Positions 35,442-45,701 of a DNA stretch of 64,000 nucleotides are shown here, piece after piece (position 1 is the stretch's first letter; every line of letters starts with the position of its first letter). The position numbers and the translations under genes are program-made. The notes beneath the pieces were generated by a model. It ran no database searches. It saw only the letters and a list, made by a program, of their open reading frames with translations, and was not told the origin of the DNA. The DNA lies in contig NZ_AP019823.1 of assembly GCF_007990525.1 (NCBI RefSeq), forward strand, positions 124,001 through 188,000, read 5' to 3'. Source of the stretch: Leptotrichia hofstadii (lineage in GTDB: Bacteria; Fusobacteriota; Fusobacteriia; Fusobacteriales; Leptotrichiaceae).

Positions 35442-36128
35442 ATGAGAATGGAAAAAAAATCAACTAGAGTGGCTTATGGAGAAGCGTTAGTTAAATTGGG
35501 AAAAGTAAATAAAGATGTGGTGGTACTGGAAGCAGACTTGTCAAAATCAACAATGACTGCGTATTTTAAAAAAGAGTTTATAGAAAATCGTGGCGGGATT
35601 CATCACAGATTCCAGCGAGGATATAAGAACGTAATAAATGAATCTATAAGACTGAATAACGAAGGGAAGTATTCTCCTCTTGCGATAGAAACGTCTGGAC
35701 ATGCGGCATTTAAAGAAAACTATTTTCTTGATGACGGTGCATACATGGCTGCAAGGCTTCTGATTCAGCTTGTAGAGAGCAGGGAAAAAGGCATTGAATT
35801 TACAGATGTTCTAAATGAGCTGTCTGAGCCTACTGAGGAAATAGAAATAAGAATTCCTATAAAAGATAAAGATTTTCGAGCTCGTGGAGAAAAAATCCTG
35901 GAAAACTTTAGGGAATATGCTGGAAAAAAAGAAGGTTGAAGCCTAGAAATGCCTAACTACGAAGGTGTAAGAGTAAATGCCGGTCAAAAAAGCTGGTTTT
36001 TAATCAGATTGTCACTGCATGAATCACTTTTGTGCGTTAATATAGAAACGGAAAAAGAAGGAATGGGGAATGAGATTTTAGAAGAATTGAAGGATTATTT
36101 TAAAAAATATGAAAAAATGGAAATTTAA
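35442..36128 (+). pseudogene. Chimera of transketolase C-subunit start and phosphohexomutase end
   Basis: After a good ribosome site, the first ~40 codons match the start of a transketolase C-terminal subunit (VAYGEALVKLGKV, VVVLEADLSKST). The frame then continues without a break into the C-terminal third of a phosphoglucomutase/phosphomannomutase (HHRFQRGYKNVINE, then IETSGHAAFKENY). A TGA at 35937-35939 interrupts that domain. The same frame reads on (EMPNYEGVRVN, ILEELKDYF) to TAA at 36126. This is a deletion-type fusion of two genes plus a nonsense codon, and is almost certainly non-functional. Confidence 0.8.
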
Positions 36129-36162
36129 GAAAAAATAAAAAATAAAAATTTAAAAAAAGGTA

Positions 36163-36190
36163 TTGATAAAATTTATAAATGTGGTAAAAT
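36163..36190 (+). promoter_or_regulatory. Promoter of candidate small RNA
   Basis: TTGATA (36163-36168) and TAAAAT (36185-36190) are spaced 16 bp apart. Confidence 0.55.
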
Positions 36191-36195
36191 ATAGA

Positions 36196-36272
36196 AGGGT
36201 TTATTACCCACTCTAACTTAAATTAGCTAAAATTCTTTAGCAGAAAAAACTGATTAAATTCAGTTTTTTTTT
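36196..36272 (+). ncRNA. Candidate small RNA with three hairpins
   Basis: Downstream of a good promoter lie GGGT/ACCC (36197-36209), GCTAAA/TTTAGC (36226-36241) and a terminator stem AAACTGA/TCAGTTT near 36247-36266, followed by about nine T. No reading frame is present, and a separate adk promoter follows at 36311, so this ~75-base transcript appears to be independent. The family is unknown. Confidence 0.45.
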
Positions 36273-36310
36273 CTTTATTTCTTATTTTTTAGAAAATTTA
36301 AAAAAGAAAA

Positions 36311-36339
36311 TTGAAAAATGGCTTTTAAAATGTTAAAAT
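36311..36339 (+). promoter_or_regulatory. Promoter for adk
   Basis: TTGAAA (36311-36316) and TAAAAT (36334-36339) are spaced 17 bp apart. The predicted leader is about 55 bases. Confidence 0.6.
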
Positions 36340-36402
36340 TAGATGTGAAAAAATAAATTTGGAAAGGAGCGGTATTTAATTTTAAATATCGGATAAATAA
36401 TT

Positions 36403-37032
36403 ATGAATATAGTGTTATTTGGAGCGCCAGGAGCAGGAAAAGGAACTCAGGCAAAGGAATTAATTCAAAAATATGAAATTCCTCAAATTTCAACAGGAGA
36501 TATTTTGAGAGCGGCAATTGCAAACAAGACTCCGTTAGGACTGGAAGCAAAAAAATTGATGGATGAAGGGAAATTGGTTTCTGATGAAATCGTAAACGGA
36601 CTTGTGGAAGCAAGACTTCAGGAAGAAGACTGTAAAAAAGGATTTATTTTGGATGGTTTTCCAAGAACGGTAGCTCAAGCTGAAGAACTTGACAAAATTT
36701 TGGCAAAATCAAGCAGAGAAATTGAAAAAGTAATCGCACTTGAAGTTAGTGATGAAGAAATTATCGAAAGAATCACAGGAAGAAGAGTATCGAAAAAAAC
36801 TGGTAAAATTTATCACATAAAATACAATCCGCCAGTTGACGAAAATCCAGAAGATTTGGAACAGAGGGCAGACGATAATGAAGAAACGGTAAAAAAACGT
36901 TTGGCAGTTTATAACGAGCAGACAGCACCAGTATTGGACTTTTACAAAAAGCAGAATAAAGTTTACAGCGTAGATGGTGCAAAAAAACTGGAAGAAATTA
37001 CAAAAGATATAATTGATATTTTGGAAAAATAG
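36403..37032 (+). CDS. adk: Adenylate kinase
   Basis: A 209-residue adenylate kinase with P-loop GAPGAGKGTQ (7-16), the lid-flanking DGFPRT and a short lid lacking the zinc cysteines (GRRVSKKTGKIYH then NPPV). It equilibrates ATP, AMP and ADP. adk followed by map is a conserved pair at the end of ribosomal-protein operons, here detached from them. Confidence 0.95.
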   Translation: MNIVLFGAPGAGKGTQAKELIQKYEIPQISTGDILRAAIANKTPLGLEAKKLMDEGKLVSDEIVNGLVEARLQEEDCKKGFILDGFPRTVAQAEELDKILAKSSREIEKVIALEVSDEEIIERITGRRVSKKTGKIYHIKYNPPVDENPEDLEQRADDNEETVKKRLAVYNEQTAPVLDFYKKQNKVYSVDGAKKLEEITKDIIDILEK

Positions 37033-37243
37033 TAAATATTTTCAAAATTATCTAAGGTTAAATTGGTAAAAATTAAGAAAATTTAGAACTTGAATTTAAT
37101 TTTAAAGTAATATTGCTAAATTTATTTGATGATTAATAAAATTTTATTTTTAAAAGGATAAGACTTTTTGTAAAAAAGTATTGAACTGTTAAATATATCT
37201 ACTAAAAAATAAAAAAAGAATTTAGAAAGAAGAAGTACAAAAA

Positions 37244-38017
37244 ATGATAATTTATAAAACATTGGATGAAATAAAAAAAATAAAAAAAGCTAATGAAATA
37301 ATCGCAAGACTTTTTGAAGATGTATTGCCAAAACACGTAAAAGCTGGAATCAGCACATACGAACTGGACCAGATCGCTGAAGACTACATTAGAAGCCAAG
37401 GAGCAATTCCAGGAACTAAGGGTTATGATGTAGGTCGTCCATACCCTCCTTATCCAGCCGCAACTTGTATTTCTGTAAACGAAGTTGTCGTACACGGTAT
37501 TCCAAGCAAAAAGCAGATACTGAAGGAAGGGGATATTCTGACAGTTGATACAGTTACAGTGCTTGACGGCTATTTTGGTGACGCTGCGATTACTTATGCT
37601 GTGGGAGAAATTGACGAAACTTCTAAAAAACTTATGGAAGTTACTGAAAAGGCAAGAGATATTGGGGTTGAAGCAGCACGTGCCGGAAATAGAATTGGAG
37701 ATATTGGGCATGCTATTCAGGAATATGTGGAAAGTTTTGGATTCTCGCTTGTAAGAGATTTTGCAGGGCATGGAGTAGGAAAGGAAATGCACGAAGATCC
37801 AATTATTCCAAATTATGGAAAGGCTGGAACAGGGGCTAAAATTGAAGATGGAATGGTAATCACAGTTGAACCGATGGTAAATGTCGGTACTTATAAAGTA
37901 AAAGTTCTATCGGATATGTGGACTGCAGTTACCAAAGATGGAAAACGTTCAGCCCAATACGAACACAGCCTCGCCATTATTGACGGAAAGCCTGTAATTT
38001 TAAGTGTAAGAGATTAA
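37244..38017 (+). CDS. map: Methionine aminopeptidase, type I
   Basis: A 257-residue type Ia enzyme. Metal ligands are visible in DTVTVLDGYFGDAA (two Asp), GHGVG (His), EPM (Glu) and QYEHS (Glu). It removes the initiator methionine from new proteins. AGAAGAAG precedes ATG. It follows adk after 211 bases. Confidence 0.95.
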   Translation: MIIYKTLDEIKKIKKANEIIARLFEDVLPKHVKAGISTYELDQIAEDYIRSQGAIPGTKGYDVGRPYPPYPAATCISVNEVVVHGIPSKKQILKEGDILTVDTVTVLDGYFGDAAITYAVGEIDETSKKLMEVTEKARDIGVEAARAGNRIGDIGHAIQEYVESFGFSLVRDFAGHGVGKEMHEDPIIPNYGKAGTGAKIEDGMVITVEPMVNVGTYKVKVLSDMWTAVTKDGKRSAQYEHSLAIIDGKPVILSVRD

Positions 38018-38063
38018 GTTAAAAATAAAGAATATAAAAATATAAAGAAGGGAGAGAATTATT

Positions 38064-38441
38064 TTGAGCATACTGGCACTCATATTAATATTATTTGTGG
38101 CAATTGAGCATTACTGTATATTAATTCTTGAAATGTATTTTAATGAAAGTGAAACTATACAACGAAATTTTGGACTTGATTCAAAATTCTTAAAAGATGA
38201 GCGCGTAAAAAAAATGATGGCAAATCAAGGATTATACAACAGTTTTCTTGCCTCAGGATTAATATGGAGTTTAACTGAAACTGGAGAATTTCAAATTCAA
38301 ATTGCAGTTTTCTTCCTGATTTGTATTATATGTGCAGCTGTTTATGGTTCTGTCACAGTTTCCAAAAAAATATTTTTATTGCAGGGACTACCTGCCCTAA
38401 TGGCTATTATTGCGGTATTATTGCCATTAATAGTTTCATAA
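38064..38441 (+). CDS. DUF1304-type small membrane protein
   Basis: A 125-residue protein with about four membrane helices. It contains an early EHYCILILEMYF, then NQGLYNSFLASGLIW, matching the DUF1304 pattern (NQGLYNGFLA). The function is unknown. TTG 38064 is used as start because AAGGGAGAG lies ~10 bases upstream and no ATG fits. A terminator follows. Confidence 0.75.
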   Translation: MSILALILILFVAIEHYCILILEMYFNESETIQRNFGLDSKFLKDERVKKMMANQGLYNSFLASGLIWSLTETGEFQIQIAVFFLICIICAAVYGSVTVSKKIFLLQGLPALMAIIAVLLPLIVS

Positions 38442-38463
38442 GCTTGATTAGATTTTTAAAGAG

Positions 38464-38510
38464 ACACCTGAACTGGAAAATTTTGCTTTGGAGAGTTTGG
38501 GTGTTTTTTT
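38464..38510 (+). terminator. Intrinsic terminator after the DUF1304 gene
   Basis: An 11-bp stem with two wobbles (38464-38474 with 38494-38504) runs into a T run. Confidence 0.7.
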
Positions 38511-39219
38511 ATAGTGAAAATCGAAAAATCCATGAAATTAAAGTCATTTTTTACAAGATTATTTTGACAGGTCTAGAAATGCAGGAGCATGATTTTAAAA
38601 GAGAGTTTAGGCTCTGAATGGCAAGAATTATAGAATTCTGTAAATAAAAAACAGCCCACCTGGTATTGTATGGACTGGATTTTATGACCAATTAATTCTT
38701 CGGTTGTGATATATGAAAAGATTAATAATATTAATATTAACAGAATTATTATAGCAAAAATTTCTTAGAAAATCAATACCTTTGAAAAAAAATTTTAATT
38801 TATAGTAAATTATGAATGCAAATGTTACGTTTTATTACAAAAAACTTATTTATTCTTTAGACAGGAAGTGTGTTGCGTGAATTGAAATTTAGGGGGATTG
38901 AGAGTATTTAAAGTTGGGACATCTTTGAATACGGAGAGATTTTAGTGATAAAAATTAAGATTTTTAAAAAAATTAGATAGAAAAATTTGAAAAAAAGTGC
39001 TTTTTTTGTTATACTTTAGTTGAGAAATAAATTTAATAAGAAATTGCTTTAAATAGAACATAACTAATAGTTATGCTTTTATAAGTTCATTTTTTAGAAA
39101 AGTTTTGCTATATTATGAATATTTGATTTTAAAGTTGGATTACTATGTGTGAAATTATAGGGATTTTTTGATTTTCAGAAAATTTGGGAAATAAAATAAA
39201 AATATTGAAGGAGAAAAAA
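38511..39219. other. Non-coding stretch before pgi, with a promoter
   Basis: No supported gene is present in about 700 bases. A promoter is visible: TTGAAA (39087 is not used; the pair lies at 38987-38992 and TATACT at 39010-39015, 17 bp apart). It implies a leader of about 200 bases before pgi. The leader is AT-rich with only weak hairpins. The part from 38511 to 38950 shows no clear signal and may be decayed sequence. Confidence 0.5.
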
Positions 39220-40575
39220 ATGAAACTAAATTTTAATTATCAATTTGCAAAAAATTTTTTTAACGAAAATGAATTGAAACAGATTAAACCGTATGTAGAA
39301 TTGGCAAATGAAGTGCTGACTTCAAAAAGTGGAGCAGGAAGTGACTTTTTAGGATGGGTTGACTTGCCTGAAAATTACGACAAGGATGAGTTTGCCAGAA
39401 TAAAAAAGGCTGCTGAAAAGATTAAAAATGATTCAGAAGTTTTAATAGTAATCGGAATTGGAGGATCTTATTTAGGGGCAAAAGCTGCGATAGAGTTTTT
39501 ATCACACAGCTTTTACAATAACTTGCCAAAAGATAAAAGAAAGACTCCTGAAATTTACTTTGCGGGAACAAATATGAGCGGTGTTTATCTGCAGCATTTA
39601 ATAGAAGTAGTTGGAGACAGGGATTTTTCAGTAAATGTAATTTCAAAATCTGGAACTACGACTGAACCTGCGATTGCATTTAGAGTGTTCAAAAAAATGC
39701 TGGAAGAAAAATATGGAAAAGAAGAAGCCGCAAAAAGAATATACGCTACAACAGATAAGGAAAAAGGTGCATTAAAAACACTTGCTGCAGCTGAAGGATA
39801 TGAAACTTTTGTTGTACCTGACAATGTTGGAGGAAGATTTTCTGTATTGACTGCAGTAGGGCTTTTACCAATTGCAGCGGCTGGAATTAATATTGATGAC
39901 TTGATGGCTGGGGCAAAAGATGCGATGAATGACTTTGCAAACAAAAATATGGATGAAAATCAGGCTTTACAATATGCGGCTGTGAGAAATATCTTGCACA
40001 GAAAAGGAAAAGACTTGGAATTAATGGTAAATTATGAGCCAAGAGTTCATTATTTGGCAGAATGGTGGAAACAGTTGTTTGGAGAATCTGAAGGGAAAGA
40101 TGGAAAAGGATTGTATCCGACTTCGGCAGATTTTTCAGCAGACTTGCATTCATTGGGTCAATATATTCAGGAAGGACAAAGATTATTCTTTGAAACAGTA
40201 GTTTCTATTGGAAAACCGGAAGTGGAATTTGTCATTGAAAGTGACAAGGATAACCTTGATGGACTAAACTTTATTGCCGGGAAAACATTGGATTATGTAA
40301 ATAAAAAAGCAACTGACGGGGTAATTTTGGCACATATTGACGGAAATGTACCTAATTTAGGCGTAAACATTCCTGAAGCTACTCCTTATCATTTAGGGTA
40401 TACATTCTATTTCTTTGAAAAAGCATGTGGAGTAAGCGGATACCTTTTAGGTGTAAATCCATTTGATCAGCCAGGAGTGGAAGCATACAAGAAAAATATG
40501 TTCGCATTGTTAGGAAAACCTGGATACGAAGAAGCTGGAAAAGAATTGGAAAAAAAATTAAACGAAGTTAAATAG
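39220..40575 (+). CDS. pgi: Glucose-6-phosphate isomerase
   Basis: A 451-residue Pgi of the short bacterial type, with [26 protein letters not shown] and [17 protein letters not shown]. It interconverts glucose 6-phosphate and fructose 6-phosphate. ATG 39220 follows GAAGGAG by 7 bases; the in-frame TTG at 39184 would add 12 residues without a ribosome site. Confidence 0.95.
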   Translation: MKLNFNYQFAKNFFNENELKQIKPYVELANEVLTSKSGAGSDFLGWVDLPENYDKDEFARIKKAAEKIKNDSEVLIVIGIGGSYLGAKAAIEFLSHSFYNNLPKDKRKTPEIYFAGTNMSGVYLQHLIEVVGDRDFSVNVISKSGTTTEPAIAFRVFKKMLEEKYGKEEAAKRIYATTDKEKGALKTLAAAEGYETFVVPDNVGGRFSVLTAVGLLPIAAAGINIDDLMAGAKDAMNDFANKNMDENQALQYAAVRNILHRKGKDLELMVNYEPRVHYLAEWWKQLFGESEGKDGKGLYPTSADFSADLHSLGQYIQEGQRLFFETVVSIGKPEVEFVIESDKDNLDGLNFIAGKTLDYVNKKATDGVILAHIDGNVPNLGVNIPEATPYHLGYTFYFFEKACGVSGYLLGVNPFDQPGVEAYKKNMFALLGKPGYEEAGKELEKKLNEVK

Positions 40576-40695
40576 TATTTTAAGTGGGATATTTCTAAAA
40601 TATACTGCATTATGTTTTATCTAGTTTAATTTTGAAAAATTCTAGTAAAATTTAATAAATTTGTATAAATTGAAAAGTTAATTTAGTTTGGAAAG

Positions 40696-40739
40696 AAGGT
40701 GGCTGATTTGGGACATTTTTTCAAGTAGCCATCTTTTAT
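40696..40739 (+). terminator. Intrinsic terminator after pgi
   Basis: AAGGTGGCT (40696-40704) pairs with AGCCATCTT (40727-40735) with one wobble, followed by Ts. Confidence 0.65.
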
Positions 40740-40774
40740 TGTGTATTTTGTGAACTTTGGAAAGGATGTAGAAA

Positions 40775-42148
40775 ATGACAAAGGAAAATTTGTGGAAAAA
40801 TTATACAGATGAACAAAAAAAAGTGATTTTTGACTTTGCTGAAGATTATAAAAAATATTTGGATTCTGCCAAAACTGAGAGAGAATTTGTGGATTTGACG
40901 GAAAAGGAACTTGAAAAAAATGGCTTTGTCAATATTAATGAAAAAAGTGAATTGAAAAAAGGGGATAAAATTTATTTTAACAACAGAAATAAAAATATCA
41001 TTGCAGTAATTATCGGAAATGATATAAAAAGCGGGATTAATATGATTGTTTCCCACGTAGATTCTCCAAGACTGGATTTAAAGCCAAATCCGGTAATGGA
41101 AGAAGAAGAATTCGCACTTTTAAATACACATTATTATGGTGGAATTAAAAAATATCAATGGGCCGCGACTCCACTTGCATTGCATGGTGTTGTTTTCTTA
41201 AAAAACGGAGAAAAAGTGACACTTTCTATTGGAGAAAAAGATGACGAGCCTGTATTCAGTATGCCTGATATATTGCCACATTTGTCTTACAATGTGCAGG
41301 ATGAAAGAAAGGCAAGAGATGTTATTAAAGGTGAAGAACTGAAATTATTATTTGGAAATATGCCTTTAAATGATGAAAATGTAAATAAAAAAATAAAGCA
41401 GTTTGTGCTTGATAAATTGAAAAAAGATTATGGAATAGAAGAAGATGATTTCTTTACAGCGGAGCTGGAAGTTGTGCCAGCTGGGAAATTGCGGGATGTG
41501 GGGCTTGATAAGAGCATGATTGGAGGATATGGTCAAGATGACAGAATTTGTGCATATACTTCGCTTAGAGCCTTGCTTGATGTTAAGGAAATTGAGAAAA
41601 CTGTTATGATTTATTTGACAGATAAAGAAGAAATTGGAAGTGAAGGTTCTACCAGCTTGAAGTCAACATTGCCTGAATATGTTGTTGGGAAAATGCTTTC
41701 ACTTACAGAAAAAAATTACAATGATCAGATATTGAGGGAAACTTTGTGGAACTCAAAAGCCTTGTCCTCGGATGTTACGGCTGCGTTAAATCCTGTATTT
41801 AAGTCAGTTCATGATGTGGAAAACGTAGCAAGATTATCTTATGGACTGGCATTTGCAAAATATACAGGAAGCCGTGGAAAAGTTATGGCAAACGATGCCG
41901 ATGCAGAATTTATTCAAGAAATAAGACAAATATTTGACAAAAATGAGATTAAATATCAGTCGGGTGGCTTTGGAAAAGTAGATGAAGGTGGCGGAGGAAC
42001 AGTTGCTAAGTTCTTGGCTTACTACGGAATCAGAACGGTAGACGCAGGGCCTGCGCTTTTATCAATGCACTCTTTATTTGAAATCTCATCAAAAGCAGAT
42101 TTGTACGAAACATACAAAGCATATAAAGTGTTTTTTGAATTAGATTAA
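40775..42148 (+). CDS. M18-family aminopeptidase
   Basis: A 457-residue zinc aminopeptidase of the M18 family. It has SHVDSPRLDLKP (first metal His/Asp), GQDDRICAYTSLRAL, TDKEEIGSEG (catalytic and metal Glu) and a late histidine in LLSMHSLFEI. It probably trims peptides with acidic or neutral N termini in the cytoplasm. GAAAGGATG precedes ATG. Confidence 0.9.
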   Translation: MTKENLWKNYTDEQKKVIFDFAEDYKKYLDSAKTEREFVDLTEKELEKNGFVNINEKSELKKGDKIYFNNRNKNIIAVIIGNDIKSGINMIVSHVDSPRLDLKPNPVMEEEEFALLNTHYYGGIKKYQWAATPLALHGVVFLKNGEKVTLSIGEKDDEPVFSMPDILPHLSYNVQDERKARDVIKGEELKLLFGNMPLNDENVNKKIKQFVLDKLKKDYGIEEDDFFTAELEVVPAGKLRDVGLDKSMIGGYGQDDRICAYTSLRALLDVKEIEKTVMIYLTDKEEIGSEGSTSLKSTLPEYVVGKMLSLTEKNYNDQILRETLWNSKALSSDVTAALNPVFKSVHDVENVARLSYGLAFAKYTGSRGKVMANDADAEFIQEIRQIFDKNEIKYQSGGFGKVDEGGGGTVAKFLAYYGIRTVDAGPALLSMHSLFEISSKADLYETYKAYKVFFELD

Positions 42149-42177
42149 GGAAAGAGCAGATAAATTAGGAGATAAAA

Positions 42178-45100
42178 ATGGGTTATAAAATTATAATTTA
42201 TAAGGATAATAAATTTTATAAAGAAGAGAACTTGAAACAAAATTGGGAAAATTTTATATATAAATGGGGAAATATCGAACCAGGAAGCTATTTTTTTGAA
42301 ATAAAAAATGAGGAAACAGATGCTATAAGTGGTGTAACTTATAGTCACACAGCTCCATTTGCAAAAAGATTTGAGGCTGTGGTGGATGAAGACTTGCCAC
42401 CAAAGTCAATAACTGGATTTCAAAAGGGAATAGATATTTATGTAGAGTATTATCCTTCTAAAAAGACGATTTCATTCACAAAAATGAAATTTTACAGAAT
42501 GAACTTGGATATTGCTGATTTTGGATTGGAAAAGGCTGATAAAGTTGAAATTGCAGGGAACTTTAATAACTGGAAGCCTGATACTGAGCCTATTTATCAT
42601 TTTGAAGGAACAAATTATGAAGTAATATTGGCTTCACCTGAGGGAGTTTATGAATATAAATATTTGATTGACGGGAAATGGTATCCTGAAAATGAAAATA
42701 AAAAATTGATAGTTGGAGAAAATGGAGCGTTGTTTCCACAAGGAGATTTGGGAACTGGAAAATTTGTATATGAAGCCATTGACAAAAATACAAATTTGAA
42801 GGCTATCGTACATAATTATGACAGCTTGCAATATTTTAACAAACTTTCAGATAATGAATACGAGTTTAAAATAAGAACTCAGATGAATGATGTAGAACGT
42901 GCCTATATTAGTGTTGTTTTACATGAAGAAGATAATTATGAAATGATTTATGAGCTTGAAAGGTATCAGGATAAGACAAACGGATTTGATTATTTTGAAA
43001 GAATAATTAATTTTGGTAAAGAGGCAAAAAAACTTTTGTATTATTTTATTCTTGAAGATAACGGCTCAAGAGCCTATTTTAACGGAAAAACATTGAGTTA
43101 CAGCAAGCCCAAAAGATTAGTTGTAAATACAACTTCTAAGGATATACAGCTATTTGACGTTCCAAACTGGGCAAAAGAGGCAATCTGGTATAATATTTTC
43201 CCAGACAGATTTTACAATGGAAATCACTATAATGACCCTATTTTTAATGAATTTGGACCTGAAGCTTTTAAGCCTAACAGACTTCATGAGCAGAACTTTA
43301 TCGAAGATTATAAATGGGAAAAAAGCAATAATGTGATTAGCCAATTTGACAGAAATCGTTGGACTTCTGATTTTAGGGAACAGGTAATTTGGGAAAAACT
43401 GGGAGAGCGTGAAATTGACTACAGCTTAAAATATGCCAGAATGTATGGTGGAGATTTACAAGGAATAAAAGAAAAAATACCGTACATGAAGGAATTGGGA
43501 ATTAATGCAGTGTGGCTAAATCCAGTATTTTTCTCATACCAAAATCATAAATACGGAGCAAACGACTTTAGACATATTTCGCCAGACTTTGGGACAATAA
43601 AGACAAGTGGAAAAACTCATGGCGTGGAAATTAATAAAAATAATAAATATGGAAATAAATCCTATGTGGATGTGCTTGGAAACAAGGCTTCAACAAGCAG
43701 TGAGCTAAAACTTCTGGAAGTAAATCTGAATGGTAAAAACCGTGGGAAAAATGGCTATGGAGAAACAGAAGATCCATCAACATGGATCTGGACAGAATCA
43801 GACTTGATAATGGTTGATTTGATAAAGGAATTTCATAAAAATGGTATTCGTGTGATATTTGACGGAGTTTTCAATCATAGCAGCAGTGAGCATTGGACAT
43901 TTAATATGGTGCTTGCTGATGGGGAAAATTCTAAATATAAGGACTGGTATAAATTTACGGATTTTGGACAGCACGTTCCAATAACGGATGAAATGAGTGA
44001 TGAACAGGCATACGAAACTCTTATTGCAAATAGAAAAAGAACTATCTACAATGCTTGGGGAGGATTTGACTCGCTTCCTGAATTTAACTCGTTTAATCAG
44101 GAATATAAGGAATATATTTTTAATATTACAAGAAAATGGATGTATGGGCCTGATGGAAAAGAAAGTGAAAACTGGATGGAAGATGATGGAATTGATGGAT
44201 GGCGTCTTGATGTTCCAAACTGTCTTGAAAATCAGAATTTCTGGAATGAATGGCGTGAGGTCGTAAAGGGCAGCAAGAAAGATTCATACATAACTGCTGA
44301 ACTTTGGGGAAATGCGGCAGGCGATATTAACGGTGGAAATAAATTTGACACTGTGATGAACTACGAATGGTTAAAAACAGTTATTGGATTTTTTATTAAT
44401 CAAAGCCGTGAAGGTGGCGTAAGATATAAATTGAAGGCACAGGACTTTTTCAACGAGCTTCGGGAAAAAAGAACTTGGTATCCATATCAGGCATTGCAGG
44501 CAAGCCAGAACTTAAACGGCTCGCATGATACAGACAGGCTTTATTCTAGAATTGTAAATGATGTGCTTGGAAGAAATCTGGAGGAAGGAAAACAGCTGGA
44601 AAAAGGTTATAACGGAATTCGTCCGGATTTAGCTTCAAATTATCATCCAAACACAACAATAGACTGGCGAAACAGCCAAATTAAACCAAAAGACATATTA
44701 AAATTAATCTCAGTATTCCAAATGACATACATTGGAGCACCAATGCTATTTTACGGTGATGAAGTAGGAATGTGGGGAGCAACGGATCCATATTGCCGAA
44801 AACCGATGTTATGGAAGGAATATTTGTATGATGATGAAAAAAATCCATCACACATTAACCAAAATGAAGTTTACCAGCAAAAAGTTGACAGTGATTTGTT
44901 TGAATGGTATAAAAAATTAATCAGAATAAGACTAGAAAATAAAACGCTTGTCTATGGTAAATTTAGAGAAATTATGGCAGATAATGAAAAAGATTTAATT
45001 GTTTATGAAAGAGTGATTGAAGATAATTCCATAATAGTTGTTATAAATAATTCTTTTAATGATTGGGAAAATGTGGAATTTGAAACGCATTATCAAGATG

Positions 45101-45231
45101 AAAGGTTTATAGATCTGGTAACAGAAGGAAGAACATTCAGAACAAGTTCTAACGGAAAAATCAAACTAAATATAAAAGCAAAAGAAGGAATGATTTTGCG
45201 AAAAGTTAGAATAGATGGAGATTATGAGTAA
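42178..45231 (+). CDS. GH13 alpha-amylase-family glycosidase with glycogen-binding module
   Basis: This 1017-residue protein carries an N-terminal beta-rich region, then a CBM48-like module (KVEIAGNFNNWKP then YEYKYLIDGKWY), another beta domain and a GH13 barrel. Catalytic regions are visible: DGVFNHSS, GWRLDVPN (nucleophile Asp), ITAELWG (acid/base Glu) and LNGSHDTDRL. There is no signal peptide, so it acts in the cytoplasm on glycogen or maltodextrins, probably as a neopullulanase or alpha-glucosidase. Exact specificity is unclear. GGAG precedes ATG. Confidence 0.88.
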   Translation: MGYKIIIYKDNKFYKEENLKQNWENFIYKWGNIEPGSYFFEIKNEETDAISGVTYSHTAPFAKRFEAVVDEDLPPKSITGFQKGIDIYVEYYPSKKTISFTKMKFYRMNLDIADFGLEKADKVEIAGNFNNWKPDTEPIYHFEGTNYEVILASPEGVYEYKYLIDGKWYPENENKKLIVGENGALFPQGDLGTGKFVYEAIDKNTNLKAIVHNYDSLQYFNKLSDNEYEFKIRTQMNDVERAYISVVLHEEDNYEMIYELERYQDKTNGFDYFERIINFGKEAKKLLYYFILEDNGSRAYFNGKTLSYSKPKRLVVNTTSKDIQLFDVPNWAKEAIWYNIFPDRFYNGNHYNDPIFNEFGPEAFKPNRLHEQNFIEDYKWEKSNNVISQFDRNRWTSDFREQVIWEKLGEREIDYSLKYARMYGGDLQGIKEKIPYMKELGINAVWLNPVFFSYQNHKYGANDFRHISPDFGTIKTSGKTHGVEINKNNKYGNKSYVDVLGNKASTSSELKLLEVNLNGKNRGKNGYGETEDPSTWIWTESDLIMVDLIKEFHKNGIRVIFDGVFNHSSSEHWTFNMVLADGENSKYKDWYKFTDFGQHVPITDEMSDEQAYETLIANRKRTIYNAWGGFDSLPEFNSFNQEYKEYIFNITRKWMYGPDGKESENWMEDDGIDGWRLDVPNCLENQNFWNEWREVVKGSKKDSYITAELWGNAAGDINGGNKFDTVMNYEWLKTVIGFFINQSREGGVRYKLKAQDFFNELREKRTWYPYQALQASQNLNGSHDTDRLYSRIVNDVLGRNLEEGKQLEKGYNGIRPDLASNYHPNTTIDWRNSQIKPKDILKLISVFQMTYIGAPMLFYGDEVGMWGATDPYCRKPMLWKEYLYDDEKNPSHINQNEVYQQKVDSDLFEWYKKLIRIRLENKTLVYGKFREIMADNEKDLIVYERVIEDNSIIVVINNSFNDWENVEFETHYQDERFIDLVTEGRTFRTSSNGKIKLNIKAKEGMILRKVRIDGDYE

Positions 45232-45274
45232 AGATAATTGATTGAAAAATTAAATATAATTTTTGTTGAGATAA

Positions 45275-45306
45275 AAGGGACTATGATTTTGGGTAGTTCC
45301 TTTTTT
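45275..45306 (+). terminator. Intrinsic terminator after the GH13 gene
   Basis: AAGGGACTA (45275-45283) pairs with TAGTTCCTT (45294-45302), followed by a T run. Confidence 0.7.
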
Positions 45307-45625
45307 GTTTATTTATAAGGAAATTAAATTCATATTTTTTAAGGTATTTACTGATATATTTGATAATTTTAAAAGAGGCATTAGCCCCTTTTTCTCTTTT
45401 ATGTGTAATACTAAATCCAGTTTGAAAAATTTATTTATTTTATGGCAAGGGATAAAGACCTCTTGTTAAATAGGATTTATAATAAATCTATTAGTCTAAT
45501 GGAAATAGTATAAAAGTAAATTTGTTATGATTTTATATTAATTTTTGATTTTTAAATGGAAATTTAGTATAAAAATTGCTTATCATTAAAAAAAGATTTT
45601 GAAATAAAAAAGTTATTAATTTTAC
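45307..45625. other. Non-coding stretch before the BREX island
   Basis: No gene is seen. A second hairpin AAAAGAG/CTCTTTT lies near 45372-45401, and the short palindrome GATTTAT-A-ATAAATC lies at 45474-45488. The latter could be a regulator site, but it is about 150 bases upstream of the promoter. No integrase, tRNA or direct repeat marks an island edge. Confidence 0.4.
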
Positions 45626-45655
45626 TTGTAAAACATAAAAATGTAATGATATAAT
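45626..45655 (+). promoter_or_regulatory. Promoter of the BREX operon
   Basis: TTGTAA (45626-45631) and TATAAT (45650-45655) are spaced 18 bp apart, with a ~40-base leader to brxA. Confidence 0.6.
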
Positions 45656-45701
45656 ATTTAATAAGAAATAAACAAAAATTAATGTAATTAAGGGGTAGAA
45701 A

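Noticed and set aside
38321-38617. 98-codon frame overlapping the DUF1304 gene
   Set aside because: It runs through a terminator in another frame, lacks a ribosome site and has no family features.
38713-38754. Short ORF MKRLIILILTELL as a second toxin-like peptide
   Set aside because: There is no ribosome site, promoter, terminator or antisense partner nearby, so it is likely chance.
45307-45701. Integrase or attachment site at the BREX island edge
   Set aside because: No integrase, tRNA or matching direct repeats were found on either side. The island may have entered by homologous recombination.
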